Shown: positions 49,639-59,160, counted from the stretch's first letter. The stretch is 64,000 nucleotides of DNA from Geodermatophilus sp. DSM 45219 (GCF_900104025.1 NZ_FNIQ01000004.1:516627-580626); one strand, 5' to 3'. Notes: generated by a model not told the origin, from the letters alone. Numbers and translations are program-made.

Positions 49639-50658
49639 GTGACCGTGGGGGGCCCGGAGAACTTCGAACGCGTGACGTTGCGTGACGTCGCCCGGCTGGC
49701 AGGCGTCCACGTCTCCACGGTCTCCCGTGTCCTGCGGCGCCGGGGGCACGGCTCCGACGCCGCCCAGCGGATCCGCCGGATCGCCGACGAGCTCGGCTAT
49801 CGACCGGACCCGTACGCGGCGAGCCTGCGGACCCAGCGCACCAGCACCTTCGGGGTGCTGGTCCCGGCGCTGACCGACCTCGTGCTCGCCACCATCTACG
49901 ACGCGATCGAGCAGACGGCCAAGGAGCGCGGCTACGACACGTTCGTGGCCAACACCCGGGACGACCTGGACGAGCAGCGCAGGCGGGTCGACCTGCTGCT
50001 GGACCGCAGGGTCGACGGGCTGATCCTGGGAGACGCCCGGCTGGACAGCACGTTCGTCGACGAGCTCGCCGCGCGCGACGTCCCGTTCGTCCTGACCAGT
50101 CGCCGGCATGGGGAGCACCCCTCCGTGACCTGCGACGACGAGCTCGGGGGACGCCTCGCTGCCCAGCACCTGCTCGACCTCGGGCACCGGCGGGTGGCGG
50201 TCGTGGCAGGTGAGCCCTACGCCAGCACCGGACGAGATCGCACCCGCGGGTTCCTCGACGTGTGCCGGGAGAGCGGGGTGCGCGTGCCGGCCACCCGGGT
50301 GGTGCACAGCCGCTTCGACGTCGCGGGCGGGCGGGACGCCGCGGAACGGCTGCTCGCCGCGCGGACACCGCCGACAGCGGTCTTCGCGGTCAACGACTTC
50401 GCCGCCATCGGCGTCATGGGGGCGCTGCGCGACCACGGCTTGCGCGTGGGGGAGGACGCGGCGGTCGTCGGCTACAACGACGTACCGATCGCTCGGGAGC
50501 TCCCGATCCCGCTCAGCACGGTGCGCAGCCCGCTGCGGGAGATGGGGGAGCAGGCCGTGACCGCGCTCTGCGCCCGGCTGGAAGGCCAGGAGATCGGGGC
50601 GGTCAGGCTGGCGCCCGAGATGATCCGGCGGGCCTCGAGCGTCCCCGTCCGGGACTAG
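49639..50658 (+). CDS. LacI/PurR-family transcriptional regulator
   Basis: 339 residues. N-terminal HTH (TLRDVARLAGVHVSTVSRVLRRRG, about 14-37) with the hinge-helix segment PYAASLRTQRT, then a periplasmic-binding-protein-like ligand domain (FGVLVPALTDLVLATIYDAIE; DGLILGDARLD; TAVFAVNDFAAIGVMGAL). The start codon lies 6 nt after TAGGAA in GGGTAGGAA. Divergent from the asparaginase-imidase-NCS1 operon with two operators between, so it is the likely repressor, released by a pathway molecule. Confidence 0.9.
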   Translation: MTVGGPENFERVTLRDVARLAGVHVSTVSRVLRRRGHGSDAAQRIRRIADELGYRPDPYAASLRTQRTSTFGVLVPALTDLVLATIYDAIEQTAKERGYDTFVANTRDDLDEQRRRVDLLLDRRVDGLILGDARLDSTFVDELAARDVPFVLTSRRHGEHPSVTCDDELGGRLAAQHLLDLGHRRVAVVAGEPYASTGRDRTRGFLDVCRESGVRVPATRVVHSRFDVAGGRDAAERLLAARTPPTAVFAVNDFAAIGVMGALRDHGLRVGEDAAVVGYNDVPIARELPIPLSTVRSPLREMGEQAVTALCARLEGQEIGAVRLAPEMIRRASSVPVRD

Positions 50659-50795
50659 GTCGGGCGCCCCGCGCAGCGACACCGGGTGGGCAGGGATCGA
50701 CGTGTCACCGGGTCCGATGCGTCCACCGGCGCGCAGCGGGGTCCGGTCGTCGCCACGGAGTGCACGGCGACGCGCCGTCCGCCAGGCTCGACGGC

Positions 50796-51926
50796 ATGAC
50801 CGACACCTCCGGGCCGCCGTTCCGCGCCGACCACGTCGGCAGCCTCCTGCGCCCGCAGCGCCTGCTCGACGCCCGCGCCCGCGCCGCCGCCGGGGAGGTG
50901 GACGCGGCCGAGCTGCGCGACATCGAGGACGAGGCGATCGCCGACGTCGTCCGGCTCCAGGGGGACGTCGGCCTGCGCACCGCCACCGACGGGGAGTTCC
51001 GCCGGGCCTCGTGGCACATGGACTTCATCTACGCGATCGACGGCATCACCAAGGTGACCGGCGAGGACATCGTCGTCCACTTCAGGAACGCCGACGGGAC
51101 GATCGACTTCACCCCGGCCGGGCTGCACGTCGACGGGCCGCTGTCCATCGACGAGCCGATCTTCGGGGCGGACTTCGCGTACCTGCAGCGCGTCGTCTCC
51201 GAGCGGCAGACGGCGAAGCTGACGATCCCCTCGCCGTCGATGGTCCACTACCGCGGCGGTGCCGCGGCGATCGACCCGGCCGTCTACCCGGACGAGGACT
51301 CGTTCTGGGACGCGCTGTCGGCGGCCTACGCCTCCCAGGTGCGCGGCATCGCCGCGGCCGGCTGCACCTACCTGCAGCTGGACGACACCAGCCTGGCCTA
51401 CCTCAACGACCCGGCCCAGCGTGCCGAGCTGGCCGCGCAGGGGCGGGACGCCGAGCACCAGCACGAGCGCTACATCCGGCAGATCAACGCCGCGCTGGCC
51501 GGCCGGCCCGACGGGCTGACGGTGACCACCCACATGTGCCGCGGCAACTTCCGCTCCTCATGGGTCGCCGAGGGCGGCTACGACTTCGTCGCCGAGGCGC
51601 TGTTCGGCGAGCTGGAGGTCGACGGCTTCTTCCTGGAGTACGACGACGCCCGGTCCGGCGGGTTCGAGCCGCTGCGCTTCGTGCCGCCGGGCAAGCGGGT
51701 GATGCTCGGGCTGGTCACCACCAAGCGCCCGGAGCTGGAGAGCAAGGACGCCCTCAAGCGCCGGATCGACGAGGCCGCCCGGTACGTGCCGCTCGAGCAG
51801 CTGGCCCTGTCCCCGCAGTGCGGCTTCTCCTCGACGGTGGAGGGCAACGCGCTCACCCGCGACGAGCAGGTCGCCAAGCTGGCCCTCGTCGTGGAGACCG
51901 CCCAGGAGGTCTGGGGGGACGACTGA
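50796..51926 (+). CDS. MetE C-terminal-like methyltransferase (cobalamin-independent methionine synthase family)
   Basis: 376 residues covering only the C-terminal catalytic barrel of MetE, like YxjG-type proteins. Zinc-site candidates are His in THMCRGNFRSS with its adjacent Cys, Glu in ELEVDGFFLEYD, and Cys in ALSPQCGFSSTVEGN. The TADGEFRRASW segment is the substrate end. It probably transfers a methyl group to homocysteine or a related thiol from a non-folate donor. No N-terminal half and no metF nearby. Separate transcription unit ending in a strong hairpin. Confidence 0.87.
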   Translation: MTDTSGPPFRADHVGSLLRPQRLLDARARAAAGEVDAAELRDIEDEAIADVVRLQGDVGLRTATDGEFRRASWHMDFIYAIDGITKVTGEDIVVHFRNADGTIDFTPAGLHVDGPLSIDEPIFGADFAYLQRVVSERQTAKLTIPSPSMVHYRGGAAAIDPAVYPDEDSFWDALSAAYASQVRGIAAAGCTYLQLDDTSLAYLNDPAQRAELAAQGRDAEHQHERYIRQINAALAGRPDGLTVTTHMCRGNFRSSWVAEGGYDFVAEALFGELEVDGFFLEYDDARSGGFEPLRFVPPGKRVMLGLVTTKRPELESKDALKRRIDEAARYVPLEQLALSPQCGFSSTVEGNALTRDEQVAKLALVVETAQEVWGDD

Positions 51927-51954
51927 GGGGTCACGGGCCGGTCACGACCCGCTG

Positions 51955-51988
51955 CCGGGCCCGCCCCCTGCTGGTGGGGCGGGCCCGG
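51955..51988 (+). terminator. 13-bp perfect hairpin after the MetE-like gene
   Basis: CCGGGCCCGCCCC (51955-51967) pairs perfectly with 51976-51988 around CTGCTGGT. TTGACA at 51992-51997 directly follows and is a probable -35 box for cstA, although no clear -10 box follows at normal spacing. Confidence 0.78.
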
Positions 51989-52058
51989 GGCTTGACATGC
52001 TCCCTGTCGTATCTGGGCAGTGTCGTCCGGACGCTGCCTCGTCCCGCAGGGAGGGCGC

Positions 52059-54293
52059 GTGTCCACCACCGTCAGCAGAGCCGACACCGACGGTCCACCT
52101 CCGGGAGGAGTGGGCCGCCGCATGTCGGTGCGTTCGATCGCCGTCTGGGTCGCGGTGGCCCTGGTCGGCGCCCTGTCGTGGACCGTGCTCGCGCTGGCCC
52201 GTGGCGAGTCGGTGTCGGCGCTGTGGATGCTGTTCGCCGCGCTGTGCTCCTACGCCATCGCCTACCGCTTCTACGCCCGCTTCATCGCCTACAAGGCGCT
52301 GCGCGTGGACGACCGCCGGGCCACCCCGGCGGAGCGGCTGCAGAACGGCCGGGACTTCGACGTCACCGACCGGCGGGTGCTCTTCGGCCACCACTTCGCC
52401 GCGATCGCCGGCGCCGGCCCGCTGGTGGGCCCGGTGCTCGCCGCGCAGATGGGCTACCTGCCCGGCACGATCTGGATCGTCGTCGGCGTCATCTTCGCCG
52501 GTGCCGTGCAGGACATGGTCGTCATGTTCTTCTCGATGCGCCGCAACGGGAAGAGCCTGGGCCAGATGGTCCGCGAGGAGATCGGCATCGTCGGCGGCAT
52601 CGCCGCGCTGATCGCCGTCTTCGCGATCATGATCCTGATCCTCGCGGTGCTCGCGCTCATCGTGGTCAACGCACTCGCCGAGTCGCCGTGGGGCGTCTTC
52701 TCCATCGCGCTGACCATCCCGATCGCGCTGTTCATGGGGGTCTACCTGCGGGTGCTGCGGCCCGGCCGGGTGCTCGAGGCCACCGGCATCGGCGTCGTCC
52801 TGCTGCTGCTGGCCATCGTCGGCGGCGGCTGGATCGAGAACACCGCGCTCGCCGAGTCCCTGACGCTGTCCAAGGAGACGCTGGTCCTCGCGCTGGTGGT
52901 CTACGGGTTCGTCGCCTCGGTGCTGCCGGTCTGGCTCCTGCTGACCCCGCGCGACTACCTGTCGACCTTCATGAAGATCGGCGTGATCGTGCTGCTGGCG
53001 ATCGGGCTGCTGATCGCCCGGCCGGTCATCCAGGCCGACGCCGTCAGCCAGTTCGCGCTGCCGGGCACCGGGCCGGTGTTCGCCGGGTCGCTCTTCCCGT
53101 TCGTCTTCATCACCATCGCCTGCGGCGCGCTGTCGGGATTCCACGCGCTGATCTCGTCCGGGACGACGCCGAAGATGGTGGCCAAGGAGAGCCAGGTCCG
53201 CCTGATCGGCTACGGCGGCATGCTGATGGAGTCCTTCGTGGCCATCAGCGCGCTGATCGCCGCGGTGGTCATCGACCAGGGCCTGTACTACGCGATGAAC
53301 GCCCCCGCCGGAGCGACCGGGGGCACCCCGGAGACCGCGGCGGCGTTCGTCAACGGTCTCGGCTTCGACACCACGGCCCAGGACCTCGCCGCCGCCTCGG
53401 CGGCGATCCAGGAGGACACGCTGGTGTCGCGCACCGGCGGCGCGCCGACCCTGGCCGTCGGTATCGCGCAGATCCTCAGCACCGCCTTCGGCGGCGGAGG
53501 GGCAGCGTTCTGGTACCACTTCGCGATCATGTTCGAGGCGCTGTTCATCCTGACCGCCGTCGACGCCGGCACCCGCGTGGGCCGGTTCATGCTGCAGGAC
53601 ACGGTCGGCAACGTGTGGAAGAAGTTCGGCGACCTGTCGTGGCGGCCGGGCACCATCATCGCCAGCGCCGTCGTCGTCGGTCTCTGGGGCGGCATGCTCT
53701 ACATCGGGGTCACCGACCCGCTGGGCGGCGTCAACCAGCTGTTCCCGCTGTTCGGCATCGCCAACCAGCTCCTGGCGGGCATCGCCCTCACGCTCGCGAC
53801 GGTGCTGATGATCAAGCACGGGAAGCTCAAGTACGCCTGGATCACGGCCGTGCCCCTGGCGTGGGCACTGACCACGACGCTGACCGCCAGCTTCCAGAAG
53901 GTCTTCTCCGGCGACCCGCGGGTCGGCTACTTCACCCAGCGGCAGCTGTACGCGGACGCCCTGGCGAACGGCGAGCTGCTGGCGCCCGCGCAGGACGTCG
54001 GGCAGATGCAGCAGGTCATCACGAACTCCACGGTGAACGGGGTGCTGCAGGCGGCCTTCGCGCTCCTGACCCTGGTCGTGCTCGGCAACGCCCTGGTGGT
54101 CATCGCGCGGGCCATCCGGGCGCGTGGTCCGGTGCCCACGACCGAGGAGCCCGCGGTGCCGTCGGACATCGTCGAGCCCTCCGGCCTGTTCGCCACGCCG
54201 GAGGAGAAGGCGGCCATCGCCGAGCACGAGCGGCTGGTGGGCGCGGGTGCCCGGGGTCACGGCACCTTCACGTCGGAAGGGCCGCCACGGTGA
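52059..54293 (+). CDS. cstA: CstA/BtsT-family carbon starvation (pyruvate/peptide) transporter
   Basis: 744 residues with about 16-18 helices. Typical marks: FGHHFAAIAGAGPLVGPVLAAQMGYLP, GAVQDMVVMFFSMRRNG, GFHALISSGTTPKMV and LPLFGIANQLLAGIALTL, given here by segment. Family members import pyruvate or peptides under carbon limitation. GTG 52059 follows AGGGAGGGC. Its stop overlaps the YbdD-type gene (GTGA), the normal partner arrangement. A terminator lies after the pair. Confidence 0.92.
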   Translation: MSTTVSRADTDGPPPGGVGRRMSVRSIAVWVAVALVGALSWTVLALARGESVSALWMLFAALCSYAIAYRFYARFIAYKALRVDDRRATPAERLQNGRDFDVTDRRVLFGHHFAAIAGAGPLVGPVLAAQMGYLPGTIWIVVGVIFAGAVQDMVVMFFSMRRNGKSLGQMVREEIGIVGGIAALIAVFAIMILILAVLALIVVNALAESPWGVFSIALTIPIALFMGVYLRVLRPGRVLEATGIGVVLLLLAIVGGGWIENTALAESLTLSKETLVLALVVYGFVASVLPVWLLLTPRDYLSTFMKIGVIVLLAIGLLIARPVIQADAVSQFALPGTGPVFAGSLFPFVFITIACGALSGFHALISSGTTPKMVAKESQVRLIGYGGMLMESFVAISALIAAVVIDQGLYYAMNAPAGATGGTPETAAAFVNGLGFDTTAQDLAAASAAIQEDTLVSRTGGAPTLAVGIAQILSTAFGGGGAAFWYHFAIMFEALFILTAVDAGTRVGRFMLQDTVGNVWKKFGDLSWRPGTIIASAVVVGLWGGMLYIGVTDPLGGVNQLFPLFGIANQLLAGIALTLATVLMIKHGKLKYAWITAVPLAWALTTTLTASFQKVFSGDPRVGYFTQRQLYADALANGELLAPAQDVGQMQQVITNSTVNGVLQAAFALLTLVVLGNALVVIARAIRARGPVPTTEEPAVPSDIVEPSGLFATPEEKAAIAEHERLVGAGARGHGTFTSEGPPR

Positions 54294-54487
54294 GCACCGC
54301 CGGCGCGTTCGCCGGGCGTGCCTGGCGGGGGGTGCGCTGGTACCTGCGGGAGTGGAGCGGTGAGGCCCGCTGGGACGACTACCTCCGCTCCTGCGCCCAG
54401 CACGGGCACGAGCCGATGAGCCGGCGCGAGTTCGAGCGGCGCCGGGCCGACGAGGCCGAGCGCAACCCGGTGAGCCGCTGCTGCTGA
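54290..54487 (+). CDS. YbdD/YjiX-family small protein (CstA partner)
   Basis: 65 residues. The conserved core AWRGVRWYLREWSGEARWDDYLRSC, with a later HGHEPMSRREFERRRADEAE, is the YbdD/YjiX family, always beside CstA/BtsT transporters and required with them. Basic, soluble. It ends in a Cys pair (SRCC). Overlaps cstA by 4 nt, so it is cotranslated. Confidence 0.9.
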   Translation: MSTAGAFAGRAWRGVRWYLREWSGEARWDDYLRSCAQHGHEPMSRREFERRRADEAERNPVSRCC

Positions 54488-54500
54488 CCGGCGTCCGACC

Positions 54501-54534
54501 GCGGCTCCGGTCCCCGAGAGGGGGCCGGGGCCGC
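54501..54534 (+). terminator. 15-bp hairpin ending the cstA operon
   Basis: The arms at 54501-54515 and 54520-54534 pair over 15 bp with two G-T wobbles, around a GAGA tetraloop. No U-run. It starts 13 nt after the ybdD stop. Confidence 0.75.
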
Positions 54535-54671
54535 GTCGCGTCCGGGCATCCGCGACCCGCTCGCCCCACGCGGCCCACCCGTGCGTGCCGGCGGTCCACA
54601 CGCGAGCCGCGGCTGCCGAGGGGGAGGACACGTTGCCGTGGCCCCGTGGGCCCGACCGAGAGGTGGCACCC

Positions 54672-55013
54672 GTGTCCGTGCCCTCGTCGCCCGACCGTGC
54701 CGGCCGTCTCGCCGAGCTGCGCACCGGGATGTCCCTGCTCGCCAGCGCGGCCGCCGACCTCGGCGTGGGCCGCCAGCCCGAGGTGCGGGTGCTGCGCGAC
54801 GGCCGGCTCTGGCTCGCCGAGCTGGGGACGGCGGTGACCGCGGCCGACGTGTACCAGGCCGCCCGCGGGCTGGTGGCCGCCCAGCTCGACGCCATCGCCG
54901 CGGTCTCCGACCAGCCGGTCGAGGACCACGCGCTCGCCTGGCTGGTCACCCTGCAGACCAACGAGGTCATCGCCGCCATCGAAGACACCGACCTGGCCGA
55001 CGACGCCGCCTGA
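54672..55013 (+). CDS. Small helical protein, unknown
   Basis: 113 residues, acidic and predicted helical (LRTGMSLLASAAADLGV; YQAARGLVAAQLDAIAAVS; LQTNEVIAAIEDTD), without hydrophobic membrane segments or Cys. The GTG at 54672 follows GAGAGGTGG. The frame is open further upstream but lacks a good start. No family recognised; it is the last gene with the window's ordinary base composition before the accessory region. Confidence 0.6.
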   Translation: MSVPSSPDRAGRLAELRTGMSLLASAAADLGVGRQPEVRVLRDGRLWLAELGTAVTAADVYQAARGLVAAQLDAIAAVSDQPVEDHALAWLVTLQTNEVIAAIEDTDLADDAA

Positions 55014-55027
55014 GGACGCACCGCGGC

Positions 55028-55053
55028 CCCCGTCCTCGGGTGCGAGGACGGGG
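55028..55053 (+). terminator. 11-bp hairpin
   Basis: CCCCGTCCTCG (55028-55038) pairs with CGAGGACGGGG (55043-55053) around GGTG, followed by CCCTTCC. Placed 15 nt after the preceding stop. It marks the left edge of the region where gene spacing and base composition change. Confidence 0.75.
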
Positions 55054-55139
55054 CCCTTCCGCGCGGTCCCAGCGGCCCAACCCTTATCGGCAACGCTGCA
55101 GCTGGCTGTGGGTCAGGACCAGGGTCGGCGCGACTCGGC

Positions 55140-55709
55140 TCACCGGGGCAGAGCTTGCACGGCGCTGAGCGCCTGGACGGCGGCCTCGTCGGGCGGGAAG
55201 ACGGGGTAAAGAGCCCGCTCAATGACCCCCGACCGGATGATCATGGTAAGGCGGCGCAGCAGCCGCATGCCGTCCACCTCGAAGGTCGGCAGGTTCAGTG
55301 CGCGGGTCAGCCGCAGCTCGGCGTCGCTGAGCAGGCTGTAGGGCAGGTGCAGCCGCGTGGCGACTTCGTGCTGGTAGTCGGGATCCTGGGTCGACAGGCC
55401 GAACACCTGTACTCCGAGGGTCTCGAACTGAGCGGCCAGGTCGCGGAAGGCGCATGCCTGCGGGGTGCAGCCGCGAGCTCCGGGAATCTCATCCCAGCCG
55501 GCGGGCGGGTCGACCCCGGGGCGGCCGGTGCGCGGATAGGCGAAGACCACCAGGCGCCGGTCGGTGCTGAGCCGGCGCAGGTCGACTACGCCACCGGTCG
55601 TCGCCGGCAGCGTCAGCGGCGGCAGTACCGATCCGGGCAGGTGATCGGTGGCACCATCATCGACCGGCGTAGGTAGGTGCGCGGGTAGCGCGGTGGGATC
55701 ATGGCTCAT
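55140..55709 (-). CDS. Peroxiredoxin-like (AhpC/TSA-fold) protein
   Basis: 189 residues of the thioredoxin fold. PGVDPPAGWDEIPGARGCTPQACAFRD holds two Cys four residues apart (Cys, then Thr-Pro-Gln-Ala, then Cys). The second is at the peroxidatic position and the first could resolve it. Later strands (QVFGLSTQDPDYQHEVATRLHLPY; LLSDAELRLTRAL) match the peroxiredoxin Q/BCP type. It reduces hydroperoxides using thiols. The ATG follows AGAGGA. Single gene. Confidence 0.85.
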   Translation of the reverse strand: MSHDPTALPAHLPTPVDDGATDHLPGSVLPPLTLPATTGGVVDLRRLSTDRRLVVFAYPRTGRPGVDPPAGWDEIPGARGCTPQACAFRDLAAQFETLGVQVFGLSTQDPDYQHEVATRLHLPYSLLSDAELRLTRALNLPTFEVDGMRLLRRLTMIIRSGVIERALYPVFPPDEAAVQALSAVQALPR

Positions 55710-55848
55710 GACCTGAATCCTCTTTGCCGGAACGTAAGGCCGTCCCTATCGGCGCAGCGCGCACCCCGATCCTGCTCACCACGCCACCGTAGGCAGGTCA
55801 GCCTCCATGAGGGGCCGCCGACCCGTCCGTCTGCTTCGGCGGGCGAGA

Positions 55849-56775
55849 TCACAACCGGCTGCCTGGCGTGGTGGCGGACGCAGTCGCCGGCATGGGCGAC
55901 GCCTCTGGGCTCCGCCGCCGAGAGGCGCCGGCGCGGGTCACCAACAGCAGGCCGACTAGGACGACACCGGCTCCGCTCAGCTCAGCGGCGCTGGGCTGCT
56001 CACCGAGCACCGCCCAAACCGTGACCAGGCCCACGACCGGTACGAGGAGGGAGAAGGGCGCCACGGTGCTCGCCGGATGGGTGCGCAGCAGAGAGGTCCA
56101 GATGCCGAATCCGACGAGCGTGGCCAGCACGACCAGGTAGGCCAGCGCCGCGACGCCGCCCCACGTCAGGCCGGTCATCGCGGACCGGGCGGCGCCTGGT
56201 CCCTCGACGAGCAGGGACAGCCCGAGCAGCGGCAGCGGGGGTACGAGGCTGGCCCACACCACCAGCGCCAGGCCGCTGCGCGGGCGGGCGCGACGGATGG
56301 CCACGTTGCCCACGCCCCAGCTGGCGGCCGCGCCGAGCACCAGCAGCAACGCCACCAGCGGCACGGTGGCCGTGCGGCCGAGGGCGATCACCGCCAGTCC
56401 CACGGCGGCGACGGCGATGCCCAGCAGCTGAGCGCGCCGTGGGCGCTCCCCGAGCAGCACGGCGCCGACCAGCACGGTGAACAGGGCCTGGGCCTGCAGA
56501 ACCAGCGAAGCCAGCCCGGCGGGCATCCCGGCGCCCATTCCGACGAACAGCAGCCCGAACTGACCCGCACCGAGGAACAAGCCCACCACGACGACGCCTC
56601 CGGCGCCGACCCCCGGACGCCCGACGAAGAACACCGCGGGCACCGCCACAAGCGCGAAGCGCAGGGCAGCAAACAGCAGCGGAGGGAATTGGTCCAGCCC
56701 GAGGTCGATGACGACGAAGTTCACGCCCCAGATCACGGCCACCAACACGGCGAGGACCACATCCCGGAAAGGCAC
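55849..56775 (-). CDS. EamA/DMT-family transporter (RhaT/YdcZ type)
   Basis: 308 residues, ten helices in two EamA repeats (about 5-135 and 145-285). The first repeat includes GVNFVVIDLGL and LVLQAQALFTVLVGAVLLGERPRRAQLLG; the second ends STVAPFSLLVPVVGLVTVWAVLGEQP. Members of this class export amino acids, cysteine metabolites or drugs. GTG 56775 after AGGGTGA. Divergent from a LysR gene with 72 nt between, the usual regulator/exporter pair. Confidence 0.87.
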   Translation of the reverse strand: MPFRDVVLAVLVAVIWGVNFVVIDLGLDQFPPLLFAALRFALVAVPAVFFVGRPGVGAGGVVVVGLFLGAGQFGLLFVGMGAGMPAGLASLVLQAQALFTVLVGAVLLGERPRRAQLLGIAVAAVGLAVIALGRTATVPLVALLLVLGAAASWGVGNVAIRRARPRSGLALVVWASLVPPLPLLGLSLLVEGPGAARSAMTGLTWGGVAALAYLVVLATLVGFGIWTSLLRTHPASTVAPFSLLVPVVGLVTVWAVLGEQPSAAELSGAGVVLVGLLLVTRAGASRRRSPEASPMPATASATTPGSRL

Positions 56776-56826
56776 CGGATCACCCTGGACGCCGCGAAGG
56801 AATCAGTCCATCTCCTTGTTCCGACC

Positions 56827-56838
56827 CTTACCCGTAAG
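56827..56838. promoter_or_regulatory. Candidate LysR binding half-palindrome
   Basis: CTTAC-CC-GTAAG, a perfect short palindrome 9 nt upstream of the LysR start in the 72-nt divergent promoter with the EamA gene. LysR proteins prefer longer T-N11-A sites, so this may be only the core. Confidence 0.45.
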
Positions 56839-56847
56839 CTCCGCTGC

Positions 56848-57774
56848 ATGATCGACGTCCGGCGGCTACGGGTGCTGCGCGAACTCGCCGACCACGGCAC
56901 CATCGTGGCCGCCGCCGGCGCGTTGCACCTGACGCCCTCGGCGGTCTCTCAGCAGCTGACCGCGCTGGCCCGGGAGACCGGTGTCGCGCTCCTCGAACCC
57001 GACGGGCGCCGCCTCCGGCTGACCGACGCCGCGCACGTCCTGCTCCAGCACGCCCACGTCGTCTTCGCCCAGCTAGAGCAGGCCGAAGCCGACCTCGCCC
57101 GCCACGCCGCCGGCCACCGGAGCAGCCTCCGCATCGGTGCCTTCCCCACCGCGCTAGCGCAGCTTGTCGCCCCGGTGGTCGCCGCGCTGCGCCACGCGGA
57201 CGAGCTCTTGAGCGTGCAGGCCGTCGAGACCGACGAGCCCGCCTGCTTCGCGCAGCTCGCCGGCGGCGAGCTCGACATCGTCGTCTCCGTCGAGACGTCC
57301 GGAGCGCCCCAGCAAGACGACCCGCGCCTGCATCGCACCCCACTCCTCGCCGACGTCCTGGACGCCGTCCTCCCCGCCGACCACCGGTACGCCGGTGCCA
57401 CTGCCGTGGCGCTGGAGGATCTGGCAGCAGATGCTTGGATCCTCGCCCTGCCCGGATCTTCCTGCGAGGAGATCACCCGGGTCGCGTGCGCCACCGCGGG
57501 CTTTACTCCCCGCTCCACTCACAGCACGAACGACTGGACGGCAACTGGCGCGCTGCTCGCTGCCGCAGGGGCCGTGACCCTGGTGCCACGGCTGGCCCAG
57601 CCGCTCCTGCCCGCTGGCCTCGTCGTCGTACCGCTCGCCGGCGCCAGCCCAACCCGACACCTGTTCGCCGCGACCCGCCGCGGCGCCTCCACCGCGCCGG
57701 TCACCGCCCGTGCGCTCAACCTCCTCGCCGAGACCGCTGCGAGCCTGCGCAGGATTGCCAGCACCTGCGGATGA
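56848..57774 (+). CDS. LysR-family transcriptional regulator
   Basis: 308 residues. N-terminal winged HTH (MIDVRRLRVLRELADHGT; GALHLTPSAVSQQLTALARETG) and an effector domain of two lobes (about 90-300). It starts with the standard LysR spacing, and the TPSAVSQQLTALE-type recognition helix is intact. Divergent from the EamA exporter, its likely target. Typical codon usage for the area is less GC-extreme than in the left of the window. Confidence 0.9.
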   Translation: MIDVRRLRVLRELADHGTIVAAAGALHLTPSAVSQQLTALARETGVALLEPDGRRLRLTDAAHVLLQHAHVVFAQLEQAEADLARHAAGHRSSLRIGAFPTALAQLVAPVVAALRHADELLSVQAVETDEPACFAQLAGGELDIVVSVETSGAPQQDDPRLHRTPLLADVLDAVLPADHRYAGATAVALEDLAADAWILALPGSSCEEITRVACATAGFTPRSTHSTNDWTATGALLAAAGAVTLVPRLAQPLLPAGLVVVPLAGASPTRHLFAATRRGASTAPVTARALNLLAETAASLRRIASTCG

Positions 57775-58309
57775 CGGCCTATCGGCTCTTCACCACCTCC
57801 GGCGCAACGCGGCTTCACGCCTGCGGTTCCACTCGCCACCTCGGCGTCCTCGGGACCGGCGATCCAGCCAGAACCGCACCTGCGGCCGGAGTTCACACGC
57901 CTTCATCCTGGCCGACGTCACCGGACCTGCCCCGCAGCCCGTATCTTGCCCGAGGAACGCGCACTGGACGCCTCGCAGCAGGTCGCTCAGCACGCCAGGT
58001 GATCACCGCAAGGGGATCCCTGTCCGGCGACGGCTGACTGAGGTGTCCGACCTGTCCCTGAGGGCGGCTTTAGAGACATGTCCGCGTCATCCAGTAGAGA
58101 GCGAGGCCGCCGCTAGCAGTTGAGGTCTTGTTCCTCGAACTCCTCGCGAGGAAGGCTGTCGCCGAAGACGTAGACCTCGCCAGGCTGCTGACCGTCTCAA
58201 GGTGACTTGGCATCTCGCAGTTGCAGTCGGCACCAGATGCGCGAGGTTCGGCGGCGTACAAGGGGCCTGACTGAAGACGTGTGCAGGTCCCTTTGAGGTG
58301 GTGCGGGTC
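57775..58309. other. 535-nt stretch without a convincing gene
   Basis: No reading frame here has a start, ribosome site and protein-like composition. Its base composition is more mixed than the rest of the window. It holds a possible copy of the degenerate 27-bp repeat at 58053-58078 and a stretch of scrambled coding-like triplets. It is best read as decayed or insertion-scarred DNA. Confidence 0.5.
58053..58078 (+). repeat. Degenerate 27-bp repeat, copy A
   Basis: TGTCCC at the left and GAGACA at the right, with AGGGCGGCTTT between. Aligns with copies B-D with one gap and several changes; the least certain of the four. Confidence 0.45.
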
Positions 58310-59050
58310 CTACTGGGTGATGTCGCGGTAGATCTGGACGCCGTTGACCATGTCGATCCCGACCCCACCGTTCTCGGGGTTGTATGCCGCTCGGATCTGA
58401 GCGTCCCGGTCGTGGGGCATGCGTGTCCTGTCGGCGCGAGCGAGCGCCGCTCGAAGGGCGGTTGCGTCCAGGTCCGTGCAGTACACGGGCGAGCCTGGCT
58501 GCATGCGCCAGGAATCGGCCAGGGTTCCCGCGTCGACAGCCTCGAACCCAGTGTCCTCGACCAGTTGCATGACGACCTTCTTGTCCTCCGGGTCATCTCC
58601 GGCCACAGGTAGCGCCACCCGGTCGGACTGCCCGGGAGCGCGCCCCTTGAGGGAGAGGCTGCGGGAGAAGATCGTGTTCCACGCCTTGAGCACAGGGCGG
58701 CCGATCTGCCGGCTGAGCCAGGTGCTGGTGGAGGCCGCGTCGTCCACTCCTTCGATGACGCCAGCAAGTGGGTAGTAGTTGGACATCTCGACGATGATCG
58801 TCGAAGCGGGTGCCCGGCGAAGGGTTTGCCCCAGCCCGGGAATCGCCGCGAACGGGATGGACAGCACAACGACGTCGGCCTGCGCCACGGCGTCGTCAAC
58901 CGTGGCCGCACGCGCTTGGAGGTCTGCGGCCAGCTCGTGGAGGGACTCCGGGCCCCGGGAGTTGGCCAGGATGACGTCGTGGTCGGCAACTGCGAGTGCT
59001 CGTGCGAGTTCGCTGCCGATGTTCCCGGTTCCGATGACTGCGATGTCCAC
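58310..59050 (-). CDS. COG2085-type NADP oxidoreductase (F420-dependent-like)
   Basis: 246 residues with a Rossmann fold at the N-terminus (IAVIGTGNIGSELARALAVADHDV) and the motif ANSRGPESL, then VVLSIPFAAIPG and LKAWNTIFSRSLS. Related to NpdG/Fno but longer and divergent, and common beside TetR genes in accessory DNA. The cofactor could be F420 or another electron carrier. GTG 59050 follows AAGGAG. Divergent from a TetR gene 152 nt away with a palindrome between them. Confidence 0.78.
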   Translation of the reverse strand: MDIAVIGTGNIGSELARALAVADHDVILANSRGPESLHELAADLQARAATVDDAVAQADVVVLSIPFAAIPGLGQTLRRAPASTIIVEMSNYYPLAGVIEGVDDAASTSTWLSRQIGRPVLKAWNTIFSRSLSLKGRAPGQSDRVALPVAGDDPEDKKVVMQLVEDTGFEAVDAGTLADSWRMQPGSPVYCTDLDATALRAALARADRTRMPHDRDAQIRAAYNPENGGVGIDMVNGVQIYRDITQ

Positions 59051-59160
59051 AGTGCTGCTCCTTGCTTCTGCCGGGTCGAGACCGGCGCTTGGGGTGGTCT
59101 GGCGACGTTCGGGACGACAGGCGCCCCGGACACCGCCGCTCTGGCACCCTACGCCGTTGG

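Noticed and set aside
50702..54929. Long frames on both strands through the MetE-like and cstA genes.
   Set aside because: Composition is Arg/Gly/Pro/His-rich and lacks domains; only the last 65 codons of the plus frame are real, as the YbdD-type protein.
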